Positions 47,569 through 58,331 of a DNA stretch of 64,000 nucleotides are shown piece after piece. Position 1 is the stretch's first letter. Each line of letters begins with the position of its first letter. The notes below the pieces were generated by a model. That model ran no database searches. It was not told where the DNA came from and was given only the letters and a program-made list of their open reading frames with translations. The position numbers and the translations under genes were made by a program. Source of the stretch: Entoloma clypeatum (lineage: Eukaryota > Basidiomycota > Agaricomycetes > Agaricales > Entolomataceae); assembly GCA_963565915.1 (NCBI GenBank), contig OY751488.1, positions 3,658,001 to 3,722,000 on the forward strand, given 5' to 3'.

Positions 47569-48070
47569 GTTGATAGAAGGTGGACTATGTAGTAGGAGTA
47601 TCAAGTACTACGTCAGGAGAGACTGCTGCCCCCGAACCCGAAGTTTACTGAAACATAGCCGACCACTGCGCCGGCCTACCAGGCCACTGTTTAGTGTGTT
47701 GCCTCATAGGATAGACTTGCGGAAATCGGTAAGGGGGTTCTTAGGTCGATGTGTGCGGTATTCAAATCTTTCTCGATCTCTTGTCGTAGTCTATGTAGTT
47801 TTCTTTCCGAAAGACACACGAAAGAGAGAGAAGAGCGCGGGATGCAGACGACACAGGACAGATGATCACAGCAAAAAATCGGACCCGATCCTGAAAACAG
47901 TCCCGAGGTCTGTGGTGGTATCAGGCAGGTATCAGGCCACACCAAGCTCAAGTGTGATTTTGAAATGAGCTACACTGTTGAAACAGCTCTATCCAATGTA
48001 CTCAGCTGTGACCTTTTCGCGCCGAGAGGTGGGTCTGATCAAGCTGAAGGAGAGAAACAACCACACTCAA

Positions 48071-48188
48071 CTGGTTCCGAGTCGGACAGGAGCTTAAAGC
48101 ACTTACCCCAAAAGATATGCAACCCACGGCACTATGCATATCATGATCAATACAGGTTGCGCTAGTACCACTTCGTTACCAGGCCTGA
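48071..48188 (-). repeat. tRNA-like repeat, degenerate copy
   Basis: The plus strand shows a B-box complement near 48073-48090 and an A-box complement ending TACCAGGCC at 48185. The internal part is longer than in other copies. Confidence 0.4.
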
Positions 48189-48456
48189 ATTTCTCCAAGG
48201 GCTTCATCGTTGCTGGGCCGGATAGATTAGTCTGGGTTACACAAGATCTGCAACCGTGGTATGAGGGGTTTCATGGTCGAAGCCCTTGAATCCTAGTAGT
48301 CGGACCAGAGTGCCATCTAAAGCACAACGACTTTTCAGGGCAAGCTTGAGAGCCTTGGATCGACGTGGATCAAGAATCAACCAACGCATTGGCTACCCTC
48401 GAGTCTGCGCTGGCAGTGGAGGAAGTATAAAAAGAGCAACACTGCCCGGACCCTCA

Positions 48457-48550
48457 TGGACCTGATCCTGAATCGAAAAGAAGCCGACCCCAGTAATCCA
48501 CGATGTGCGATTCAAAAAGAGGCCGCTAACGCCGATGAGCTACGAGGCCA
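48457..48550 (-). repeat. tRNA-like repeat, degenerate copy
   Basis: Plus strand CCTGATCCTGAATCGAAAAG (48462-48481) matches the 3' B-box half, and GAGCTACGAGGCC at 48537-48549 matches the 5' A-box half. Confidence 0.4.
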
Positions 48551-48920
48551 ACGCAATGGTTGAATATCAAGACCATTGTTACTCGATAGGGCAAAAACTG
48601 CGCGAGTCAGTTGAGAAGTGAAAAAAAAGGGAAATTTGTATAACCTTCGCCAGCAAGTCCCAACCCCACTTGGCCTCATCCTTACCGTGGACAAGTCCGG
48701 ACGGTAAGGCATTCGAACGATCCAGAAATTGAGCATTGGAGTAGGGAGTCTGCCTTGAATGGGCGGACAGGTACTGAAATGAACAGAGCGCATCTTCTGC
48801 CGTGCAAACTGTTCGGGATTATAATAAGCCGGGCCATTCACAGAACGAGAAACAGTCGACAGGAGGAAACGCGAGGAGAAAGAAAGCTACAATGTTAATA
48901 AAGGCGAACTACTTACAAGA

Positions 48921-49005
48921 GGCGTCCTGGTTCTGAATCGAACAGGAACCTAGGCCGCGCCGCAGTGCCATCAAATACAGCACTGCACACTGCGCTACCA
49001 AGCCC
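48921..49005 (-). repeat. tRNA-like repeat
   Basis: Read on the minus strand, the unit begins with GGTAGCGCAGTG (A-box) and ends with a TGTTCGATTC B-box followed by a CCAGG 3' arm. Length about 85. It has pol III promoter spacing but no canonical anticodon arm. Confidence 0.6.
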
Positions 49006-49113
49006 TGATATCTTTCTATTCGAATATGGATGACCGGTATTGGCTTTGATTCCTTTGGAGATGGGTCCAGGGGACGTGGCAGGAGCGAACACTGAGCGAA
49101 CCAACCCCATAGA

Positions 49114-49196
49114 CGGCCTGGTCCTGAATCGAACAGAAAATCTTTCCATCGAAAGAGCCATGATGGAGGGTGCACTGTCACTGCGCTACCAGGTCT
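49114..49196 (-). repeat. tRNA-like repeat, best cloverleaf
   Basis: On the minus strand a 7-bp acceptor-like stem (GACCTGG with CCAGGCC, one mismatch), a 4-bp D-arm (GCGC/GTGC) and a T-arm with TTCGATT loop are visible. The anticodon region is aberrant, so it is not called as a tRNA. Confidence 0.6.
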
Positions 49197-49513
49197 CGAC
49201 CAGGGCCCACATTAGTGTCTTGAATACCAGCGAACTAGTGACGCCGCGTGAAGTATAAAAATACCTATTCCAACCACTGGCATGTGCGAAGACACGTCCT
49301 AGGCAGTTGACCGTGGAGTCGCCTGCAGCCCGGATGTCTCAGTATATCGCTGCTTGAACACGAAAACCTGAGTCCCCTTGCTTGCATTTTAAAACCTTGG
49401 AAAAGCCCGTCGAGTAGACTCGAATCTGAGGACAGACACACCTGCGTATTGATACCAGCGGCAAGGTAGTAAGAAAAATTGATTGAAATGAAGATTTGCC
49501 ATATCTCATGTAG

Positions 49514-49592
49514 GTGACCTAGCCCTGGATCGAACAGGGAATCTGCCGAGACTGAGGTGCATCCACGGCTTTCAGGATGTACTACCAGGCCA
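49514..49592 (-). repeat. tRNA-like repeat
   Basis: On the minus strand it has 5' GCCTGGTAGTAC and a perfect 5-bp T-arm CCCTG-TTCGATC-CAGGG near the 3' end. Length about 75. The D-arm and anticodon arm are poor. Confidence 0.6.
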
Positions 49593-50135
49593 TTCCACTC
49601 CCAAGCTACATCGAGCATTGGGCTCAGTCCAATGAGAAGGAGGCTGTAGCCTGTCAATAACTAATTTTCGTGCGAAGGAGAGGAGGCCATTGGTCACCGG
49701 TGGTGCAACTTACGATTATCATACTAGGGGGGGACGGGGGTCCAATAAATGACCGGATTTTATTACCTAACCGTGTTCATTATGTTCCCTAGGTGTCGAG
49801 CGACGAACATTCTTTTAGGCAGCAACAAGAACGTTATTCCTGTCCAAGACTCTCTCAAGAATGTACTGTATACCCCGCTTTGCCCCCTTCTCTCCTTTAC
49901 TCGACGCATACCCAACCTCAACGATTCGATAGCTATATCAAGGCCCAATTCCCCCCTCTCACCACTTCCCCGCTGGCGTCTTTTACCCCTCAATATATCG
50001 GACCACACACAGCTCAGCAATCCGAGCCTATACCTCATAGCACCATAGCCAGTCAATCTCTCTCTCCGAAGCGAGCATAAACGGGATCAAGGTTGGGACC
50101 AAGATGAAGAGGGTTTCGCAATCAGGCCTCGCTAG

Positions 50136-51960
50136 ATGAAAGAACGTGCCGTCATGGGATGGCTCAACGACCTTAGCACAAGCATAGGGGCTGGCCACAA
50201 CGTCATTATCGACTATACATCTATCTATAACTTCGAACCCGAGAACGCGATGGACGAGGATGGTGACGAGATAGGTGACGAGGAGGAGCGGGAGGAGGAA
50301 GAGTTGGAGGAGGAACCGAGGCCGCCTTGCAAGATGGTGGACTCATGTTATAATCGCCTTTTCGATTCGTACTCCTAGATTCTGTCACCTTCGGGGGCGT
50401 CCTCCGCTGGCAAACCTGATGGCACTCTCCTCGATGCTGAACTCAAGGCCTAGGGCTCGTTACCCGCCGAAGCTCGCCTTTCGATGGGCACACATTCACG
50501 CTCTTGTCGAAGTCAGTGGCAAAGGCAAACAGTCAAAGGCGGTTCTACTCAAGCAACTGACGAGAAAGGCAGCCTGCGTCTTTGAAGCCCAGCCTTTAAC
50601 GCGTTTCCTCCTCGGCTTGGGTTTCGTGGGGAAACTGGCTGAGTTCGGGTTTTTCTTCGTTCTCATTGATCGGAGCGGCATTACCTGCACCGCTACCACC
50701 GTACTCTCCTCATACAACGCCCTCCGTCTAGCCCGTATCCTATTTGCGCTTTCTTTCGCCTCGCCCGCGACTATTGGGTGTGACCCTACTATGATACTTG
50801 CCCCCACGGTGAACGAGGCTATTTCTATCGAGGTTGAGGATACCTCTGGAGGTCCTAACAGGACCCGACGCGAAACGTTCAAAGTCATCAAGGAGGTCCA
50901 TCGTCCTGTCATTCTTCGTAGTCGCGGCACTCGGGTGTGGATCGTCCAGGGGAGAGGACGGATGACCGCACTGATAGCCGACGAGGTTACATTAAACCCA
51001 TGTCACCTCCCAGCGTACACCGCAGAATCGTCACTGGCGACCCTATCACTTCTTTCCGCTCACGAACAGAGTTTATGCAGGTTATGATCGACATAGTCAA
51101 TTGTAAGTGTCAGTTTAATTCCCATTTTCGCAACTGACTCAACTGTTCACAGTCCTCGAGTTTTTGGATGTCAAATGCGGAATTGTCCACGGCGATATCT
51201 CAGTGAATAACCTTATTATAAACCTTGTCTTTTTGACCCCCGACTCCAGTCGCAACGGGCATGAAAGTGGGCAGCATTGTGACACCATCTGAAAGACGTG
51301 GATGGAAATGGTAAACTGGGGAGGATCAAGGAGAGGCGTACGAGCGAGTTGCATGCGGGATACGCGTGCCCGCGTAGTATGGCATTTTGCGATGCCTACG
51401 CTGGTACCTGCAAATGGGATCACTGAACCCATAGCCGCATACGGCTCTCCCATCGATTACGATTCTTCCAGGGTTGTAACTCAAGTCACTTGTCATACAT
51501 TGGTGAGTCGCTTAACAATCTACAATGTGGTGAGCTGATTTTACCACAGGGAACTCATATATCTATCCAAGGATTGGTAGCAGACTCAGACATTCACCCG
51601 GGCATGACCTTGAAAGCCTTCTCTACACGATGCTCGGCATCTGCCACTTCACCGACGACCCAATGGTCAACTTCGCGTACCTTTCAAGTCGAAGTAGAAT
51701 CCTCCCTTCCTTGACTGGTATGAGGGCATCGATCGTAAGAAACTTGCGCAATATAAATCGATCGCCCCCGACGGGTTCATCGTCAAGGAAGCCTTCGTCG
51801 CCTTCGAGAACATAGAGAATGTGCAAATCGCTCCTTATGCCGCAATTCCCACCAACAAGCGACCTCGGGAGGAAGAGTCCAAGAAATTTATCCGAGGCAA
51901 CAATCGTGGAAGCCGTGGAAGAACAGTCGCAGAGGCAACAACCGCGGTGGACGCACTGCA
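50136..51960 (+). pseudogene. FunK1-type fungal protein kinase, decayed
   Basis: Kinase pieces lie in different frames. The N-lobe is in 50460-50990 (IHALVEVSGKGKQSKA, KAACVFEAQPLTRFLLGLGF, LSFASPATIGCDPT). A shifted HRRIVTGDPITSFRSR segment follows at about 51025-51090. After an apparent intron the catalytic loop VKCGIVHGDISVNNL lies at about 51158-51210. GSPIDYDSSRV (51443-51478) and GHDLESLLYTMLGICHF (51600-51650) come from the C-lobe. Frame changes near 50380, 51000, 51230 and 51560 and a missing stretch before the HRRIVTG block cannot be repaired by plausible introns. FunK1 kinases are expanded in Agaricomycetes. It sits among tRNA-like repeats, fitting a decaying insertion-prone locus. 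Confidence 0.75.
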
Positions 51961-52216
51961 TGAGAATATGTTTTCATCACCGTGGTTTTAGGCTGTGGTT
52001 GGCCTTCGTCGTTTTTCATGGACCCTCGCCATCTTTCTCGCATCGTACACCATAATTCAACTTGCATCGTTTACTCACTGATGTATTGAAGCATACTCTA
52101 GGTTGTGATACAGCCACGTCTTATTCTAATATGGACATGAGCAGACCTTCAAGCTCCGAGGTAATTGGGTGAACCCAGGGGCAAAAGTAAATGCAAGCTC
52201 ATCAAGAGTATTGGCC

Positions 52217-52330
52217 AGGTGACCTAATCCCGAATCGAACAGGAGCCCTACTGCGCCAACAAATCTGCAGAGGCGAACCATAACTCAAACAAGTTTGATT
52301 GAAGTCGCGCTGCCACTGCGCTACATGGGT
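52217..52330 (-). repeat. tRNA-like repeat with longer middle
   Basis: The plus strand has GACCTAATCCCGAATCGAAC (52221-52240; B-box side) and CACTGCGCTAC (52315-52325; A-box side). The middle is about 25 nt longer than in the 49-kb copies. Confidence 0.55.
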
Positions 52331-52738
52331 GTTGTCACTGATACCCAGATAGATGCCTAGGTACCGGAGATGGTATAGAGGACTCACAATTTTGAGACAA
52401 AAGTCGTGGAGTTGCAACGAGAAGAACCTTCCACGAAAATAAGACGCCTACCGTTTGTAGAGTTTTGTCGCTGACCTGGTCGCACTCCGGCCATTGTGCC
52501 AATGCCGTCCAGGCTAGCGAATACCGATTGCAAGTTTAGTTGTCTGTGCGAAGATGCGTTGGCCATTTTGTGTGGCTTTCCTCGATCCGTCCCGCCTGAG
52601 TCTGAACCGAGGAAATCGTGGAGTTTATGAGAGATCGTTCATGGAGGCGGATGCAGGGAATATGCGTATGTACCTCCTTGATAGTACCATGTTCTCATTT
52701 TGAAAGTTATTTGAACATCGCCAGAATCATTCTGTATT

Positions 52739-52806
52739 ACCTGGTCCCAAATCGAAACAATGACATTGAGTATTACCATGAAACCATCCCGCTATAACTA
52801 GGCCAT
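52739..52806 (-). repeat. tRNA-like repeat, degenerate copy
   Basis: CCTGGTCCCAAATCGAAAC on the plus strand (B-box side, starting 52740) and TATAACTAGGCC (A-box side) near 52794-52805. Confidence 0.35.
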
Positions 52807-53164
52807 GATCCACCTCCTCGCATCACATAGCTGTCGTTGTCGGCCTGTTGAGACGATTGATCCTACAGGGTAATGAGGTGAGGCGGTAGTTGTCGGCCGT
52901 GGCAACACCTGCGGCCTGAGGCTCGAGCAAGGGGAGAAAAAGTCCACCTTTTCCGGCCTTCATGAACAACAGAAGGCCACGATAGTATGGTTTTTGTACA
53001 TGAGGCAGTAGCGAAAGTTAACTACCAAGGCTGTATCAGACCAATAGTTCCTCACCATCGACGTCGAATCTCACCCGTATAAACTTTGAGCAAAGGAGAG
53101 TATTGAGATATGTCAGGGTGAGGGAACATTTCTCAGCCGAAAAAAAGCTACAAAACGGATATAG

Positions 53165-53257
53165 TGACTTGGTCCTAGATCGAACAGGAGGCTGCCGGGC
53201 AAATATCCAAATGCGGACCACGTACTTGAAGTTGCCCTGCCACTTCGTTACGAGGTC
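53165..53257 (-). repeat. tRNA-like repeat
   Basis: The plus strand has TGACTTGGTCCTAGATCGAA at 53165-53184 and CCACTTCGTTACGAGGTC at 53240-53257, the same bipartite layout and orientation as the 49-kb copies. Confidence 0.55.
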
Positions 53258-54112
53258 GACATATTATGTATCGTCGTGTCATGGAGCGACTGTGAGCGTC
53301 GGCAAGTGCGAGTTTCCAAGTAGACGAGAGTCGGTGAGAAGTTCGGATGGGGGGGATCTTTCGAGGAGAGTGCTTTGGGCCAATTGAGCGGACAACACCC
53401 AAAAGCTAGCTGGCGAAGGGAAGATCCATGAGTAAAAGAGAAAAATCAGATTCCACACAGGCTGCAGTTGAGAGGACTCAGATGATCAGACTCTATACAA
53501 TGGAAAGCACCGCAGGACCACCGCACCGCTACAGGCTACGATTCTCGCGCCGTGTGCGGACACGTTGAGACTGATTCCACTGGGGAGACCTACAGCCATT
53601 CGAAGTTAAGGTGGGGGGAAAACATGGACGTTCCTGTATAGGAAACACATGGTATGTCATCGCGGATTGATAGGGCGTTTCTGGGTAGCTGATTGGGCGT
53701 GTTCAAGGGGGAAATACTTCAACACGTTGAGTCCATCTCACGAAAGGGAGAGGGGCGACCACGGTCAAGTCAAACTGCTGATGGAATGTGTGTCTCTTCG
53801 GAAAACCCGATTCCCGTTCTGTGAACGCGACGAGCTGATATTCTGTTGACTTGTGTCAAGCTTCAAGAAATGGGGCCCAGGAGAACCCGGGTTTCTTTCG
53901 CGACGATGGTTAATGATGAACGCTGATTTACGTGGTGATTCTGACGTACAGAACATGGGATGCAGTGCGAGGTCGGATAGCAGGCGTACTTACTGCGCGG
54001 GCTTGACAGTGCGTTATTAGGTGGGCGTGCACAGCCACTAGGGTCGGGGATTGCCGCGTGGTGTAAATTGTGACGTTTCTCCCGCTTTCCTCCTCATCCT
54101 CTGCGTTGCTCT

Positions 54113-54890
54113 ATGACTCCATCTCGGCCCTCAGGCCACAAACGCACCTTCTCCTCGACGTCGGCGCGCACTGCTAACACCAGTCCATACCCAACCTCGT
54201 CGACGCCGGACTATCCAGACTATGATCATGACGTCGCAAACAAAACCGCCTCACGCATCATGACCTCCGTTCGTCGCTCTCTCCTGGGGTCTATACCCAA
54301 GAATCGAGCGGCTGAACAAAAGGTGAGCTCAGTCGACACTACTATGACGAGTCATTCCTCATTCGAAATTCCAGAGGATTGGCATGATCACTACGCCTGC
54401 AGAAAATAGACCTTCCACCCCCTCGCGCTACCGTGATCACGACCTATCAGCTTCACGGCCCACCGTAGAGCAAATAGCAATGGGACTCCACATCTCCCGC
54501 ACACCCCACCTTCGTTATTCCCCTCCATCAGGGCCACTATACCAACACACCCACCCTTACGACAAATCCCCTCGTCCATTTGTGCTCCCTCCCCCGCCAA
54601 GGCGCTCCTCGATGAAGCAACGGGGAGCCTCCAACTCGAATGCGACTGCTTCTCCAGCGTCCGCCTCCTCAACTACCGTGACATCCCACATCTCGCCCTC
54701 CTCCCACTCTTCCTCCTCCTCCTCACCCTTCCACAAATTGCGCGTTTCCCGATTTTTCCCGAAACTCCGGAACGCATCGTCCGCGCCGTCCTCGATCTCG
54801 TCCACCGCTTCATCGACACGTGGCTGCGATGATGCTCTTCCGCCCAAAAAAGCGGTCAGGTTCTCATCGGGGTCAGAAGACGAGGCGTAA
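54113..54890 (+). CDS. Ser/Pro-rich hypothetical protein
   Basis: Exons 54113-54322 and 54375-54890; 241 aa. It is rich in Ser, Thr, Pro and Arg and has no folded domain visible. Short conserved-looking blocks are NKTASRIMTSVRRSLLG (about residues 45-61), RDHDLSASRPTVEQIAMGLH (about 90-110), and a terminal KKAVRFSSGSEDE. The last resembles a phosphatase-docking RVxF-like KAVRF motif, which is speculation. The family is not recognised. The intron is GT-AG and restores one open frame. Confidence 0.7.
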
Positions 54891-55256
54891 GGCTTAGAGT
54901 TTCCGGACATCTATACAGGTTTGTTATCATTATTATATTTGCTTTTACTGGTTGGACCTGCATGTCCGTACTACCCCTACACGCCTTCATTTGCTTTGCA
55001 TCACCTTGTTGTATCATTCCACCTACTTACTACACCCACCTGCCATGTACCCCTAGCTAGCTATCTTATACATAACTATCTTCACACTCGTCCGCAAATC
55101 CGACACAATGGCGAATTTCGTCAAAATAACATGTCAGAACGTGACATAAGCATTCGACTTTCGACCGCCCTGCCACCACCTTTCGACATTTCTAACGCCA
55201 TTTTTACGACTCACCTCCCCTATAATAACTGAAATTTCCCCTACTTACTCCACACA
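54891..55256. other. intergenic, pyrimidine-rich
   Basis: 366 bp, C/T-rich on the plus strand, as is usual for promoters of this genome. It is the 3' flank of the Ser-rich gene and the promoter of the J-protein. Confidence 0.4.
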
Positions 55257-57743
55257 ATGGCACCAGTTGAAACCGAATATTATGACCTGGTACATTTTTC
55301 TTTCACCTCCGCAGCAAAGTCGTCCTGAATGACCGACGTTCGTAACAGCTCGGCGTACCTACCGATGCAGATGATACCACATTAAAGAAGGCCTATAGGA
55401 AGCAGGCTATGAAGGTGCGCATTACGAAAAGTCATCTATTCTTCCTGTGCTGCCGTCTGATGCGTCGATTTCGATTTCAATTCCGGTTTTATTTGGTAGT
55501 ATCATCCCGACAAGAATCCATCGCCCGACGCAGAGGAAAAGTTCAAGGAAATCAGGTTAGTCGAAAGATCCTCTGCGCGACGGTTATCGCGTCGGGTCTG
55601 GTTGTGGTGCTGATCTTGCTTTTTGCAGTAAAGCTTATCAAGTACTCGCTGACCCTGTACGTTTTCTTCTCTGTATCATTTTCTTGACTGCTCGAATGAC
55701 CAATGAGCACGACGACGCAGAATTCACGGACTGTATATGACAAGAACGGAAAGTCATTGGTGCGTACTCATCTCCAAAGACTCTAGATTGATTTTGCCCT
55801 AAATCACTTGTTTGTTGTTTAGGTGGAAAAGGATGGGACCATGAACATGGACGACGCCGCCGGATTCTTCGCCAATGTATTTGGAGGCGAGCGGTTCGTG
55901 GACTACGTACGCCGGTTCCCCTCTCACCAAACCATCCCCACTCATAACCCCTCTTCCTTTTTCCTACTCAGATTGGCGAAATATCAATCATGAAAGACAT
56001 GACCTCCGTCGCGAGCACGATGATGACCGACGAGGAAAAGGCCGAGATCGAGAAACAGATGAACGGCGCCGGGTCGAACATCGAGACCTCCACCTCCTCA
56101 TCCTCCACTGCCAACAAACCCCCCACCTCCCCCGTGACCAGTGCACCATCCCAACCCCATGCGGACACATACGGGACCTCCCCGCTAACCTCACGGCCCA
56201 CGACGCCGCCTTCGCCCCCGCTCAAACCCCCCACTGGCTCGCCCCCAGCCTCCTCCCCCTCCCATTCCCAACAACAACCACAGCCGACCTCCCTCGTCCC
56301 ACACGCCGACAGCACCGCCTCCCAAGAAAAAGAGCGCGAAAGAGAAAAGGAGCGCCAAGGGCGGCGCGCCAGGATATCTCAAGAGCAGAAGGACAAGCTC
56401 CGCGAGCAGGAGCGGGAGCGCAAGAAGGTGATGGAGGCGCGCGTCGCGATGCTCACGGCGAAGATGATCGAGCGGCTGCGGCCGTTTGTGGAGGCGAAGC
56501 ATCCCGGGGAGAAGGACGATCCGGAGACGGTGGCGTATGAAACAAAGATGAGACGGGAGGCGGAGGATTTGAAGTTGGAGAGTTTTGGGGTCGAGGTGGG
56601 TGGTATTTACTTCTCTCTCGAAGGGGTGTGCTGATGGAACCGTTTTTTTTGGGTTGGCGCAGCTGCTGCATACGATTGGGAACGTGTACATGATGAAGGC
56701 GTCGACGTTCCTGAAGTCGCGGAAGTTCCTTGGCATGTGCGTTCCTCAATATCTTTATCGTATAACCGTCCGTCTCAACTCGCAATCCTATCTTATATAG
56801 CCCAGGGTTTTTCTCTCGCCTGAAAGAAAAAGGCGCGCTGGCGAAAGACGTATGGGGCGTCATCGGAAGCGCGTAGGTCCACCTCTCACCAATACCTCCC
56901 CCCCCCCACGACACCACACACTAACCTCTGACTATCTCCAGACTGAGCGTGCGGGATGTCATGCTGGTAAATATCTCACCCTTCCCTGAGACGAAGATCC
57001 TATCATTCTCACCTTTTTTTCCCATCCCGACTAGGAAATGGAAAAGCTGCAGGCCAAGGGCGAGTCGAGTGAAGAGGAGCTTCGAGCATTGGAGATGGAC
57101 GTCACTGGAAAGGTTCTCTCTTTATCCATTCTCTTCCTTTTCTTTCCGCTCTGAAACACATCCCGCAGATAATGCTCGCATCGTGGCGCGGTGCACGTCT
57201 AGAAGTTATTCAGGTGTTGCGAGAGGTGCGTGACTGCGATATTCTGAGTGAGAACCAAACCAAACTGACACTCTTCAACAATGCAAAAGGTTGTCGAGAA
57301 CGTACTGAAAGAACCGGGTCAATCCGACCAGGTGCTCTATAACCGTGCCAAGGTCAGTTAGACCTTGATTTCAGCACAGGAGTCAATCAATCCCTCTATC
57401 AGGGACTGCTTATCGCGGGCGCCATATTCAAAGGCACAGTCCCAGACGAGTCGGACGAAGAGCGGCGCGATCTTGAGCGGTCAGTTGCATACCAAGGTTT
57501 TGGCCCCACCCAAATGCTTACTCACGATGCTTCTCTTCCCCCTTTGTTCTCTTCGCCAGAATGGTAGCAGAAGCCGCAGCGCCCAAGTCCAAGCAGAACA
57601 CGACGAAGGCTGCCAAGGCCCGGCGCGAGGAGATGATCCGACAACAAGCGTTGAAGGAACAGCTGGAGAACCTGGAGAAGGAGGTTGCCGGTGCTACTGC
57701 GGCTACACCATCTCCGCCCGTTCCTTCGGCGGCGTCACAATGA
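55257..57743 (+). CDS. J-domain protein (Caj1/Djp1 type)
   Basis: Fifteen exons: 55257-55289, 55349-55414, 55500-55555, 55629-55656, 55721-55759, 55823-55906, 55972-56595, 56663-56736, 56801-56872, 56942-56966, 57035-57112, 57169-57225, 57290-57352, 57403-57479, 57560-57743; 519 aa. The N-terminal J-domain (YYDLLGVPTDADD, KKAYRKQAMK, YHPDKNP) has the HPD motif at residues 35-37. A Ser/Pro linker and a charged coiled coil (residues about 230-300) precede a DnaJ-X-type C-terminal domain with GFFSRLKEKGALAKDVWGVI. The yeast relatives Caj1 and Djp1 are cytosolic Hsp40s; Djp1 helps peroxisomal and mitochondrial import. There is no CAAX box and no zinc-finger region. Confidence 0.9.
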
Positions 57744-58331
57744 TCGTGACGGATATAGCAGTAATACGTAAGGGTGAGCGTTATATTTATAAATTGACGC
57801 AAAGAGGGGGTTTTGCTATCCATCTAGCTATACCGCATCTACTACCATCCATGACCATTTCTACTTAATAGATCTGCTTTCTATGAATTCGTCTCTAAAG
57901 GGTTGTCTGTCTATGTATGCTGGTGCGGAATGATATATTGGTCTTGTTGAAGCTTTTGCAAGGAAAACCATTGATGATCGATGGATATCGATATCGCGAT
58001 ACGCTCAAACTCAACAACACTCAGCTGAGGCGGTGAAGATCGATATGTGGGGGATCCGCTGGTCAACCAGGATAAGAAGTGGGGCTTCTCGTGTCGCTGG
58101 CCTCAAAATATCGACCTCAGGAGCTGAGGAAATTCTTCTCCAAGAACTCTAGCGTATTTTGGAACAATTGTTGGGAAATCCCAAACTGGGACTACTTATG
58201 CCGAACAGGCTGCAGCCTGGTACACAGAGAAGTATAAACCCGTGGGGAGATGGAGATGGTAATCGGGGAATGCAGGAGGCAGGGAATGAAAGATGAGGCA
58301 ATAGCTGCTAGTAGGCAAGACAGATGACTAC
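57744..58331. other. convergent 3' flanks, nothing recognised
   Basis: 588 bp between the convergent J-protein and M20 genes. No ORF, repeat or RNA signal is apparent. Confidence 0.4.

Larger units (their letters stand above)
47569..50135. other. gene-poor island with tRNA-like repeats (left part)
   Basis: No gene was found. At least five tRNA-like units lie here (listed separately), all on the minus strand. The segments between them show no coding signal. The open frame at 49793-50080 is Ser/Pro/Gln-rich and could be the decayed N-terminus of the FunK1 kinase that follows. Confidence 0.5.
51961..54112. other. gene-poor island with tRNA-like repeats (right part)
   Basis: 2.1 kb with three tRNA-like units (listed separately) and no gene I can support. 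Confidence 0.5.

Noticed and set aside
49114..49196. Functional tRNA gene
   Set aside because: Acceptor, D- and T-arms are tRNA-like, but the anticodon arm is not standard and related copies are degenerate; treated as a repeat.
55875..56540. Arg/His-rich frame overlapping the J-protein
   Set aside because: Shadow of the Ser/Pro linker exon, which keeps frame with the J-domain.
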